A stretch of 64,000 nt of DNA, from positions 62,001-126,000 of the forward strand of contig CAMYLR010000019.1 in NCBI GenBank assembly GCA_947259315.1. Direction: 5' to 3'. This document shows positions 35,999-43,901 of the stretch, piece by piece (positions within the stretch are counted from its first letter, which is position 1; the number at the start of each line of letters is the position of its first letter). The translations under genes and the position numbers were made by a program. A model generated the notes under the pieces. The model saw only the letters and a list, made by a program, of their open reading frames with translations, had not been told where the DNA came from and searched no databases. The stretch is from an uncultured Gemmatimonadales bacterium. Its GTDB lineage: Bacteria > Gemmatimonadota > Gemmatimonadetes > JACCXV01 > JAHWKZ01.

Positions 35999-37119
35999 TT
36001 TTCATGCGTCGCCTCGACCGGCACGTGATGGGAGAGTTCCTCAAGATCCTCGGTCTTGCGTTGTTCGCGTTCACGGCAATTTTCGTAATGATTCACTTGA
36101 TGGATCACATCGACCTCTACCTCGACCAGGAAGCTCCCTGGAGCGCGATCAGCAAGTACTACTTCTACCAAACTCCATACAACCTGTTGTTGACGCTTCC
36201 AATGGCGATGTTGGTCGCGACGATCTTGTCGATCGGCGATTTGGGTCGACACGGTGAACTGACAGCCATGAAATCGAGCGGGCTCAGCCTCTATCGGATC
36301 ACTCTACCGGTGATTCTGTTCTCATTTCTCGTCAGTCTCGCTGGTCTCGTCTTTGGTGAAACCTGGATTCCGGTCTTGAACGCCAGGGTCAACGATGTTT
36401 ATGAGGAGGAGATCATCGGCGAGGGGCCCAGGCGCGACGACTATCGCGGCAACTTCGTCTATCAGAACGAGCAGGGTTACACGTACATCGTGCGAGCGCT
36501 GTTCGTCGAAGAAGGCGACACGATTCAAACCGGAGCATCAGCTGACCAGGTCGAGATTCAGCGCCAGTTCAAAGACGGAACGTTCCTTCGTATCAACGCG
36601 CCACAAATGGTATGGGAGCCACAAACCGAAACGTGGGTGCTCCAACGTGGAGAGATGCGCCTGTTTCCAGCCGACGGCGACGAGCGGATGTTCACGTTCT
36701 CGCTACTGCGATCGCCGGAGTTTGTCGATCGGCCCGAAGAACTTCTAGCAGAAGACAGGGAGCCCGAGGAGATGGGCTACGCGGATCTCGATGCATATAT
36801 CGCCAAGCGACGTCAACTCGGCGCTGATACACTGGAAGAAGAAGTCGATCTCCAGATGAAGCTGTCGTACCCGTTCGCGAACTTGATCATCGTCTTGTTC
36901 GGAGTTGCGCTCGTCGGGTCCGCTGCCCACACGAGTCGACACGGAGGAGCGATGGGTTTCGGCATCGCGCTCTTTCTGACGATCGTATTCTGGGGGTTTC
37001 TGCGGGTTGGGCAGGGGATCGGCTACGGGGGCGGATTGGGGCCGGTGTGGGCGGCATGGCTTGCAAACGGCGTGTTCTTCGTGGTCGCTCTGATCTTGCT
37101 GTCGCGGGCTCGGACCTAG
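35995..37119 (+). CDS. lptG: LPS export permease LptG
   Basis: This is the second LptB2FG permease subunit, 374 residues from ATG 35995, which overlaps the lptF stop (ATGA). It shows MRRLDRHVMGEFLKILGLAL at the N-terminus, the helix LLLTLPMAMLVATILSIGDL followed by RHGELTAMKSSGLSLYRI, a periplasmic jellyroll, and C-terminal helices starting KLSYPFANLIIVLFGVALVG. Its stop overlaps the stop of the convergent downstream gene (shared CTAG). Confidence 0.92.
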   Translation: MIFMRRLDRHVMGEFLKILGLALFAFTAIFVMIHLMDHIDLYLDQEAPWSAISKYYFYQTPYNLLLTLPMAMLVATILSIGDLGRHGELTAMKSSGLSLYRITLPVILFSFLVSLAGLVFGETWIPVLNARVNDVYEEEIIGEGPRRDDYRGNFVYQNEQGYTYIVRALFVEEGDTIQTGASADQVEIQRQFKDGTFLRINAPQMVWEPQTETWVLQRGEMRLFPADGDERMFTFSLLRSPEFVDRPEELLAEDREPEEMGYADLDAYIAKRRQLGADTLEEEVDLQMKLSYPFANLIIVLFGVALVGSAAHTSRHGGAMGFGIALFLTIVFWGFLRVGQGIGYGGGLGPVWAAWLANGVFFVVALILLSRART

Positions 37120-37823
37120 CGCGTCTCCAACCGCGCTGTGAGCCGCGCTTGCACGGTGCGCGCTTCATCGGTCGCCGCCTGCATCAGCTCACGTGTTGCG
37201 TCATCAGCCGCCGGATGGCTCCAGAGCGCATTGGATTCCGAGGCTGCCTCGGTTGAGCCTCGCGAGCCATAGACAACGCGCCAAGCGTTCGCGTAATCGT
37301 TCCACGGACCCCGCGGGTCGATGCGGGCAGCTGGTATCAGCGCCAACGGCACGATGACCGGCCAAGCCAGGCCACCCACCTCGCCTAGCCTCCCCCACGG
37401 TCCACCGTCGCCAAACTCCTGGTCGAGCGCATCCATCACGATCTCGAGCCGATCAGGCCCGAGCGACCCCAGCGCCTCATGAGCGGCGGCCACTAAACCA
37501 TCCGCCGCGAGCAGCGTGCCGGCCGCGCCGTCGACCGCTGTACCGGGTGTTCGACCTACATCTACACCCGACGCAATGCTGGTGCTGGCGCCTTCCAGAC
37601 CACCGGCCAGCGCTCCGACGGCGATCCCCCAGACCAGCGATTCAGAGTCCCCCCATCCAGACCGTCGTGCCGCTGTGCCGCCGATCGCGGCTGGCCACGG
37701 TGCGCCGCCAGAACAAACGTCCGCCATCTCGCCGGCCAGCGATTCAGGCAGCGTGAAGCTGGTCAGCCACTCGCTGAGTGCCACCGCGAAAGAGTCGACC
37801 TCGGGTGGGCGAGTCTGGTTCAA
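37116..37823 (-). CDS. Uncharacterised Ala/Gly-rich protein after alaS
   Basis: The family is not recognised. The 235-residue product is alpha-helical by composition and has no signal peptide. It contains SGGAPWPAAIGGTAARR near residue 38, ESLVWGIAVGALAGG near 62 and a central TAVDGAAGTLLAADGLVAAA helix. These resemble helical isoprenoid-synthase-type bundles only in composition; the DDxxD motifs of that fold are absent. The start codon overlaps the alaS stop by 4 nt, so it is translated with alaS. Codon use looks like its neighbours. Confidence 0.7.
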   Translation of the reverse strand: MNQTRPPEVDSFAVALSEWLTSFTLPESLAGEMADVCSGGAPWPAAIGGTAARRSGWGDSESLVWGIAVGALAGGLEGASTSIASGVDVGRTPGTAVDGAAGTLLAADGLVAAAHEALGSLGPDRLEIVMDALDQEFGDGGPWGRLGEVGGLAWPVIVPLALIPAARIDPRGPWNDYANAWRVVYGSRGSTEAASESNALWSHPAADDATRELMQAATDEARTVQARLTARLETR

Positions 37824-40423
37824 CCGCGAACCAGCGAGGCCACTATTGCCGGCGCTTGCTCGAGCGCTGCATCGATCTTCTCGACGTCCTTTCCCCCGGC
37901 CTGCGCCATGTGTTTCTTGCCCCCACCGCGGCCTCCAATCAACGGCGCCAACTCGCCAATCACTTGGGGCGCATCGAGCGTGCCGGCTTCGATCAGATCG
38001 TCGGTGACGACCGTCAGAAGGTTGGCCTTCCCCTCCAGCGCAGCGCCAATAACCCCGACCCCCGAGCCGATTTGTTCACGAACGGTGTCACCGATCGTTC
38101 GCAAATCGTCCATCGAGACGGGTTCGGCTCGGAGCGTCACCACTTCAAACCCGTTCACGGTCGTTGAGCGCTGAGCGAGTCCGCTCGTTCCGCCCCGCAT
38201 CGCCTGGCGCCGAGCAGCCTCGAAACGCTTTTCGATCTCGCGCTTCTCTTCGACCAAGCGATCGATACGAGTCGGTAGCTCTTCTTGGGACACTTTTAGC
38301 CGTTGGGAAGCCTCGGCCAGTAGCCGCTCGGCTTGCCTGAATTCTTCGAGCGCGCGGAAGCCGGTAACCACCTCGAGACGCCGGATGCCACCGGCGACGC
38401 TCGACTCGGAAAGGATCTTGACCGCTCCGATCTCACCTGTTCGCGCGACATGGCAACCTCCGCACAACTCGATCGATTCATCGTCACCGATCGCAACAAC
38501 TCTCACCCGGTCGCCATACTTCTCGCCGAAGAGTGCGATCGCACCGCGCGACTTGGCGTCGTCAAACCCCATGATCGCCTTATCGACCGGCAGATCGGAT
38601 AAGACCCATGCGTTGGCCTCATCCTCGATCATGCCGATCTCCTGCGTCGTCAGTGCCTTGGGGTGCGAGAAATCAAATCGCATGCGGTCGGGCGCGACCA
38701 GCGAGCCTTGCTGCCGGACGTGTCCTCCGAGGCGATTCCTAAGGATCGCGTGAATCACGTGTGTCACCGTGTGATGGCGCTCGGTGTCACGGCGTTGTGC
38801 TTCGTCCACCATTGCGCGCACCGTCGCACCTACGACGACATTGTCGGCATCACCCTCGACGACCTCGGCCACAGGCACAAACACTTCACCGTGCCGCTCG
38901 ACGTCGCAGACAGCCAGCCCAAACCCTTCCCCATCGATCACGCCGGTATCGGCCACTTGTCCACCACCGGTCGCGTAGAATGGGTTCTCGCGCAAAACCA
39001 ACCTGAGACGATCACCGTCTGGTTCGACGTGCTCGATGGTCGTATCGACCTCAAGCCGATCGTAGCCGACGAACTTCGAGTCTGCCTCTAGCCTCGGACC
39101 CACCGCGTCAACGTCTGCTGTTTCAAAACCGCTCGCTTTGCGAGCCCTCTCGCGCTGCTCCATCATGCGCTTCTGATAGCCTCGGTCATCGACACCGTGA
39201 CCTCGCTCTCTGGCGATTAACTCGGTCAGATCGGGTGGAAAACCGTAGGTGTCGTAGAGCGTAAAGACGTCATCGCCGGGTACATCGGTACCTGCCGGCG
39301 TCGTCGCCAGGAGCTTGTCCAGAATCTCCATCCCCTGATCGATCGTCTGAAGAAAGCGTTCCTCCTCGGCTTCGAGGATCACCCGGATCTGTTGTTCATG
39401 GGTTGCCAGCTCCGGGAACGACGCGCCCATTTCAGCGACAACCGTTGGAACGATTTCGTGGAGCACCGGCCGATGAACGTCGAGCATCCAGTAGTGGCGC
39501 ACGGCTCGACGGATGATCCGCCTCAGGACGTAACCGCGACCCTCGTTGGTTGGATACACACCATCCCCGATTAGAAACGCCGCCGCGCGGCCGTGATCGG
39601 CGAGGACCCGAAATGAAACGCCGACCTCGGTGTCCGGCTCGTACGTCCGATCGGTCTTTGATGCGATCGCCGCGAGCAAGGGTGTGAACAGATCGCTGTC
39701 GTAGTTCGAGTACACGTCTTGAACGACGGCCGCGATCCGTTCCAGCCCCATCCCCGTGTCGACAGACGGTCGCGGCAGATCGATTCGCGTGCCATCGGCC
39801 CGACTCTCGAACTGCATGAACACCAGATTCCAGATCTCGAGGTACCGACCCTCGTTGTCGGCTGGCGTGCCATCGCCGTACGCGGGGCCGAAATCCCAGA
39901 AGATCTCCGAGCAAGGACCACAGGGGCCCGTGTCTCCCATCGCCCAGAAATTGTCTTTGTCGCCCATGCGCAGAACTCGCTCCGCAGGGATCCCGGCGAC
40001 CTGGGGCCAGAGATCAGCCGCCTCATCGTCGCTCTCATGGACGCTGGCCCAAAGTCGATCCGCCGGCAACTCGAGATCTTGGGTGAGGAACTCCCACGCC
40101 AGCGCGATCGCCTCGCGCTTGAAGTAGTCACCAAACGAAAAGTTCCCCAGCATCTCAAAGAACGTATGGTGCCGCGGCGTATATCCCACGTTTTCAAAGT
40201 CGTTGTGCTTGCCCGATACCCGGAGACACTTCTGTGATGACACTGCGCGTGCGTAATCGACCGAGCGCTGACCGGTGAAGATGTCCTTGAACGGCACCAT
40301 GCCCGCGTTCACAAACAACAACGTCGGGTCGTCCTCAGGCACAAGCGGCGCCGAGCCTACCTGCTCGTGGCCGTTGGCGACAAAGAAATCGAGGAATCGC
40401 TGGCGGAGTTCGTGACCGGTCAT
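37820..40423 (-). CDS. alaS: Alanine--tRNA ligase
   Basis: This enzyme charges tRNA-Ala. The 867-residue product shows class II motif 1 and 2 features (FFVANGHEQVGSAPLVPEDD, SSQKCLRVSGKHNDFENVGY, HHTFFEMLGNFSFGDYFK) and WAMGDTGPCGPCSEIFWDFG near 165. The editing domain has metal ligands HHTVTH near residue 547 and CGGCH near 653. A C-terminal DHHA1-type domain ends with GGRGGGKKHMAQAGG. Family length is normal. Confidence 0.97.
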   Translation of the reverse strand: MTGHELRQRFLDFFVANGHEQVGSAPLVPEDDPTLLFVNAGMVPFKDIFTGQRSVDYARAVSSQKCLRVSGKHNDFENVGYTPRHHTFFEMLGNFSFGDYFKREAIALAWEFLTQDLELPADRLWASVHESDDEAADLWPQVAGIPAERVLRMGDKDNFWAMGDTGPCGPCSEIFWDFGPAYGDGTPADNEGRYLEIWNLVFMQFESRADGTRIDLPRPSVDTGMGLERIAAVVQDVYSNYDSDLFTPLLAAIASKTDRTYEPDTEVGVSFRVLADHGRAAAFLIGDGVYPTNEGRGYVLRRIIRRAVRHYWMLDVHRPVLHEIVPTVVAEMGASFPELATHEQQIRVILEAEEERFLQTIDQGMEILDKLLATTPAGTDVPGDDVFTLYDTYGFPPDLTELIARERGHGVDDRGYQKRMMEQRERARKASGFETADVDAVGPRLEADSKFVGYDRLEVDTTIEHVEPDGDRLRLVLRENPFYATGGGQVADTGVIDGEGFGLAVCDVERHGEVFVPVAEVVEGDADNVVVGATVRAMVDEAQRRDTERHHTVTHVIHAILRNRLGGHVRQQGSLVAPDRMRFDFSHPKALTTQEIGMIEDEANAWVLSDLPVDKAIMGFDDAKSRGAIALFGEKYGDRVRVVAIGDDESIELCGGCHVARTGEIGAVKILSESSVAGGIRRLEVVTGFRALEEFRQAERLLAEASQRLKVSQEELPTRIDRLVEEKREIEKRFEAARRQAMRGGTSGLAQRSTTVNGFEVVTLRAEPVSMDDLRTIGDTVREQIGSGVGVIGAALEGKANLLTVVTDDLIEAGTLDAPQVIGELAPLIGGRGGGKKHMAQAGGKDVEKIDAALEQAPAIVASLVRG

Positions 40424-40607
40424 GGGTACCGTCGGAAATACGAAGGGGCGGCATTACCCGCCCTGCTATGTGGTTGCTGCATGGGGACTTGACTCAAGAT
40501 ACAGGCCACCTTGCGAAGCTGCAAAGGGCACCTACACAAATAGTCGGTGTATCGCGGGTACATCAACTCAGGGTCAACAAGAAAGCAACGCTTCAAGAGA
40601 GGAAACC

Positions 40608-41210
40608 ATGTTCGCTCAGTACTCAGCCCGCAAGCTCCACCCCTTTGCTTACGCCGCCGGGTTTGGACTCGCCCTGCTGATCGCGTTCGTACCCAGCGCC
40701 AAAGCCCAGGGTGACCCCGACCGGCCGGTCATCACGGGTCGTGTTCCCACACCACCGACCGCCGCCGTCGATATGTACATCAAGCTCCCCGACATCGATG
40801 GCGAATCCGTGGACGAGAATCACGATAAGTGGATCGACGTTCTGTCGATCGACTGGGGAGCGCACAAGCCCGGTGCGACAAATGACGCGGCACGGCGCCG
40901 CGGCGATGTGAAGCTCGGAGACATAACCATGACGAAGGGATACGACGCCTCATCCCCGAAAATAATGTTGGCGTGTGCCAACGGGACGCATTTCCCGAGC
41001 GTCGAGCTCGAGGCGCCGGAGCGCCGGGGTGCCCAGGCGACATACATGAAGTACAAGCTCGAGAACGTCATGATCACGAGCTACAGTATCGACGCCACCG
41101 GCGAGCGACCGATGGAGACGATCACGATGACGTACGAGAAGGTCGAGGCGGCCGCGATCGACGAGAGCTCTCGGGTGAAAGTGAGGCAGAGCTGGGATCG
41201 AGACGACTAG
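40608..41210 (+). CDS. Hcp-fold (T6SS tube-like) protein with a Sec signal peptide
   Basis: The 200-residue product from ATG 40608 (AGAGGA upstream) has a clear signal peptide: basic start, hydrophobic FAYAAGFGLALLIAFVPSAK, likely cleavage after AKA. The rest is an Hcp/DUF796 domain: VDMYIKLPDIDGESVDENHD, WIDVLSIDWG, GDVKLGDITMTKGYDASSPK, KYKLENVMITSYSIDATGE and METITMTYEKVE. Classical Hcp proteins of type VI secretion are cytosolic and have no signal peptide. No other T6SS gene is nearby. It may be an exported tube- or ring-forming protein. It stands alone between alaS and tag. Confidence 0.88.
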   Translation: MFAQYSARKLHPFAYAAGFGLALLIAFVPSAKAQGDPDRPVITGRVPTPPTAAVDMYIKLPDIDGESVDENHDKWIDVLSIDWGAHKPGATNDAARRRGDVKLGDITMTKGYDASSPKIMLACANGTHFPSVELEAPERRGAQATYMKYKLENVMITSYSIDATGERPMETITMTYEKVEAAAIDESSRVKVRQSWDRDD

Positions 41211-41217
41211 GCCTTGG

Positions 41218-41796
41218 CTAGTCCCGCTGAGCCAGGGCCGCGCACTCAGCGTGGCGGTAACAATCCACGGTGTGATCGTTGACCATGCCAGCGGCCTGCA
41301 TAAACGCATAACAGATGGTGGGACCGACGAAACCAAAACCGCGGCGTTTCAAGTCCATGCTCATCGCTTCAGACTCGGCGGTCTTGGCTGGAATTTGGGA
41401 TAGCGTTCGCCACTCGTTCTGGATTGTGTCGCCACCGACGAACTGCCAGATGTAGGCGTCAAACGTTCCGTACTCGGCCTGAATCTCCAGGAACGCGCAC
41501 GCGTTCTTGACTGCTGACGCGATCTTCTGACGATTGCGAACGATACCCGGGTCACTGAGTAGCTGTTTTGTTTTCTCGTCGTCGTATCGAGCGATCGTCT
41601 CGGGCGCGAAATCATTGAATGCCCTTCGATAGTTCTCGCGCTTCTTCAAGATCGTCTCCCATGATAGACCGGCTTGTGCGCTATCGAGCAGCAGAAACTC
41701 GAATAACCGGCGATCATCGTGAAGTGGAACACCCCACTCTTCGTCGTGATAGACGATCATCAGATCCGACCCTACCCAACCGCAGCGCCGCTTCAC
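41218..41796 (-). CDS. tag: DNA-3-methyladenine glycosylase I
   Basis: Tag is a base-excision repair enzyme removing 3-methyladenine. The 192-residue product has the family signature RCGWVGSDLMIVYHDEEWG at the N-terminus (Cys5 and His17 as zinc ligands). The catalytic Glu-bearing segment is AGLSWETILKKRENYRRAF, and the second half reads GFGFVGPTICYAFMQAAGMV. The C-terminal zinc ligands lie in HTVDCYRHAEC. It overlaps the upstream alcohol dehydrogenase gene by 4 nt. Confidence 0.96.
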   Translation of the reverse strand: MKRRCGWVGSDLMIVYHDEEWGVPLHDDRRLFEFLLLDSAQAGLSWETILKKRENYRRAFNDFAPETIARYDDEKTKQLLSDPGIVRNRQKIASAVKNACAFLEIQAEYGTFDAYIWQFVGGDTIQNEWRTLSQIPAKTAESEAMSMDLKRRGFGFVGPTICYAFMQAAGMVNDHTVDCYRHAECAALAQRD

Positions 41797-42881
41797 GGCT
41801 CGACAACCGCCTTGACGACGCGTCCGTGTTCGACATCACCAAGAGCCTCGTTCATCTCATCCAATCGATAGCGGCGCGTAATCATCCGCTCCCAATCGAA
41901 CCGGTCCCCGTGGCGGTGGAGGATCCCGACCATGCGATAGAAGTGGTTGAAGTCGGCGCCCCAAGCACCACGGATCTCGAGGTGCTTCAGGTTGATATCG
42001 GTGTGCGGGTTGATCGTCGCTTCACCAGCATCCGTGTAGTGACCAACGATTACGTAGCGTCCCGCATCGCGCGTCATGCCGAGCCCTTCGCGAACGGCTG
42101 ACGGTACGCCCGTGGCCTCGATCGTCACGTCGGCGCCGCGCCCACCCGTCAACTCGCGAACCGCCTCGACGCGCTCGGTTGGAGACGTCTCCGACACCGA
42201 TATCACGTGATCCACTCCGAACGCACGGGCGGTTGCGAGCCGTTCGGCCGGGTCACCAACGACGATCACCGGATCGGCGCCCGATAGCAGCGCCAGAATC
42301 GCTGCGCCAAGGCCAACGGGTCCGCTTCCTTGAACGGAAACCGCATCGCCGACTCGAATCCCTGCGCGGTCGACGGCGTGAATCGCGGTCGCCAGCCCAC
42401 AGCCGGCCGCGATCAATCGGTCTGGTGACACACTCTCCGGCAGGGGAATCACCTTGACACCCGGCTTGAGATAGATCGATTCGCTCCACCCACCGAGCAA
42501 TCCATCTTCAGCGCCATAGGTAACTCCGTACACCTTACGGGAAGGGCACCGGTTGGGGGCCCGAGCGACCTGACAGTACCAGCACGCGTGACATGTCTCG
42601 TGCACGTCATGAAACGTTGCGACGTCGCCCTCGCGAACCGAGTGCCCATCGATGTCGACCACCTCGCCCGCGACCTCGACCACGCGACCAACCGACACGT
42701 GGCCGGGAATGATCGGATATGGCACACCAGCCAAGCGGCCATGATGGAGATGCACATCGGTGCCGCACACTTCCGAGTAGATCGTCTCGAGAAGCACAGA
42801 TCCCGGCTCTAAATCGCCGGCCGGCCGATCTTGCACTTCGATTGGCCGTCCGGGACCGGTCATAATCGCCGCGCGGGGCAT
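41793..42881 (-). CDS. Zinc-dependent medium-chain alcohol dehydrogenase
   Basis: The 362-residue product from ATG 42881 starts 2 nt after the recX stop. The catalytic zinc ligands are in SEVCGTDVHLHHG and PIIPGHVSVGRVVEV. A four-Cys structural zinc site lies in ETCHACWYCQVARAPNRCPS. The Rossmann motif is VQGSGPVGLGAA near 180, with LTGGRGADVTIEATGVPSAV after it. It belongs to the threonine/sorbitol dehydrogenase-like branch; the substrate cannot be named from sequence. Confidence 0.9.
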   Translation of the reverse strand: MPRAAIMTGPGRPIEVQDRPAGDLEPGSVLLETIYSEVCGTDVHLHHGRLAGVPYPIIPGHVSVGRVVEVAGEVVDIDGHSVREGDVATFHDVHETCHACWYCQVARAPNRCPSRKVYGVTYGAEDGLLGGWSESIYLKPGVKVIPLPESVSPDRLIAAGCGLATAIHAVDRAGIRVGDAVSVQGSGPVGLGAAILALLSGADPVIVVGDPAERLATARAFGVDHVISVSETSPTERVEAVRELTGGRGADVTIEATGVPSAVREGLGMTRDAGRYVIVGHYTDAGEATINPHTDINLKHLEIRGAWGADFNHFYRMVGILHRHGDRFDWERMITRRYRLDEMNEALGDVEHGRVVKAVVEP

Positions 42882-42883
42882 AG

Positions 42884-43348
42884 CTAACCCTCCGGCTCCG
42901 GTAGAACCTCGCGGCAAACGTCGTAGATCAGCATGTTGTCAAATCCGCGCCGTTGGAGGTATCCAGCCAGCCGTCGCCATCGTGCTGCGTCGGGTTTGTC
43001 GTAAAGGCGGGGCAAGTACCGCTCGGCCACGCGCCGTGCGAGATCACCGTCATCGACGTTTTCATCCGAGAATACCTCATCGACCGCCTGCGCAGCGGTC
43101 CGCGCCGGAACACCCTTATCGACCAGCTCGCTCACGACCTGCCGCCGAGCCCGGGGCTTGAGCCTTACACTATCCAACGTGTACGCCGACGCGTAGCGAA
43201 GATCCGAGACCAACTCCTTGCGTGCCAACTCGTCGATGACCGATCGCACAATAGACACATCGACGTCACCGCCGCGACTCAACTTCTGACCGAGCTCTTT
43301 GACCGTGTGCTCGCGGCGCGCGAGCAGCCGCAACGCCCGCTCCCGCAC
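42884..43348 (-). CDS. recX: Recombination regulator RecX
   Basis: RecX modulates RecA filaments. The start chosen is GTG 43348, preceded by GGAGG about 11 nt away. The open frame continues further upstream through msrA but contains no family sequence there. The 154-residue product has three-helix repeats: ALRLLARREHTVKELGQKLS, ELARKELVSDLRYASAYTLD, RRQVVSELVDKGVP and RRLAGYLQRRGFDNMLIYDV. It starts 20 nt downstream of the msrA stop. recA itself is not in the window. Confidence 0.85.
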   Translation of the reverse strand: MRERALRLLARREHTVKELGQKLSRGGDVDVSIVRSVIDELARKELVSDLRYASAYTLDSVRLKPRARRQVVSELVDKGVPARTAAQAVDEVFSDENVDDGDLARRVAERYLPRLYDKPDAARWRRLAGYLQRRGFDNMLIYDVCREVLPEPEG

Positions 43349-43367
43349 TCGCTGGATCGCCTCCGGC

Positions 43368-43868
43368 TCAGTCGTGATCGTCGTTGCTCGCCGGGACCGT
43401 GCATTGTGCGAGCCCGCGCTTCTCCAGGTATCGCTGGTGATACTCCTCGGCTCGATAAAATGTCGCCGCAGGCTCGATCTCGGTTGCGATCGGATGCTTG
43501 AATCGGCCTGCGCGCTCGAGTTCCGCCTTCGATCTCCGGGCAGCGTCCTCCTGCTCAGGCGAGTGGAAAAAGACAGCCGACCGGTACTGGGTTCCAACAT
43601 CGGGGCCCTGGCGGTTGACCTGGGTCGGGTCGTGTGATCGCCAGAACACGTCCAGTAACTGCTCGTAGGAGACCAACTGCGGGTCAAACTCGACTTGAAC
43701 GACCTCGGCATGCCCCGTCGTGTCGGTGCAGACATCTTCGTAGGATGGATTCTCGGTCTTCCCACCCATAAAACCGACCGCCGTTCTGGTCACGCCATCG
43801 ATCTGGGCGTAGGTGACCTCGATGCCCCAAAAACAACCCGCCCCGAACGTCGCCTTCTCCGTTTGCAC
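43368..43868 (-). CDS. msrA: Peptide methionine-S-sulfoxide reductase MsrA
   Basis: MsrA repairs oxidised methionine (S form). The 166-residue product has the catalytic motif GAGCFWG with Cys12, and the family segments GYxGG-like [32 protein letters not shown] and [15 protein letters not shown]. The GTG start is preceded by an excellent AGGAGG. It is probably cotranscribed with recX downstream. Confidence 0.96.
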   Translation of the reverse strand: MQTEKATFGAGCFWGIEVTYAQIDGVTRTAVGFMGGKTENPSYEDVCTDTTGHAEVVQVEFDPQLVSYEQLLDVFWRSHDPTQVNRQGPDVGTQYRSAVFFHSPEQEDAARRSKAELERAGRFKHPIATEIEPAATFYRAEEYHQRYLEKRGLAQCTVPASNDDHD

Positions 43869-43901
43869 GTGCTACCTCCTATACGATGTGAGACAACTTC
43901 G

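Noticed and set aside
43349-43765. Upstream extension of the recX frame through msrA
   Set aside because: It overlaps msrA almost fully and shows no RecX sequence; a GTG with a ribosome site at 43348 starts the conserved part.
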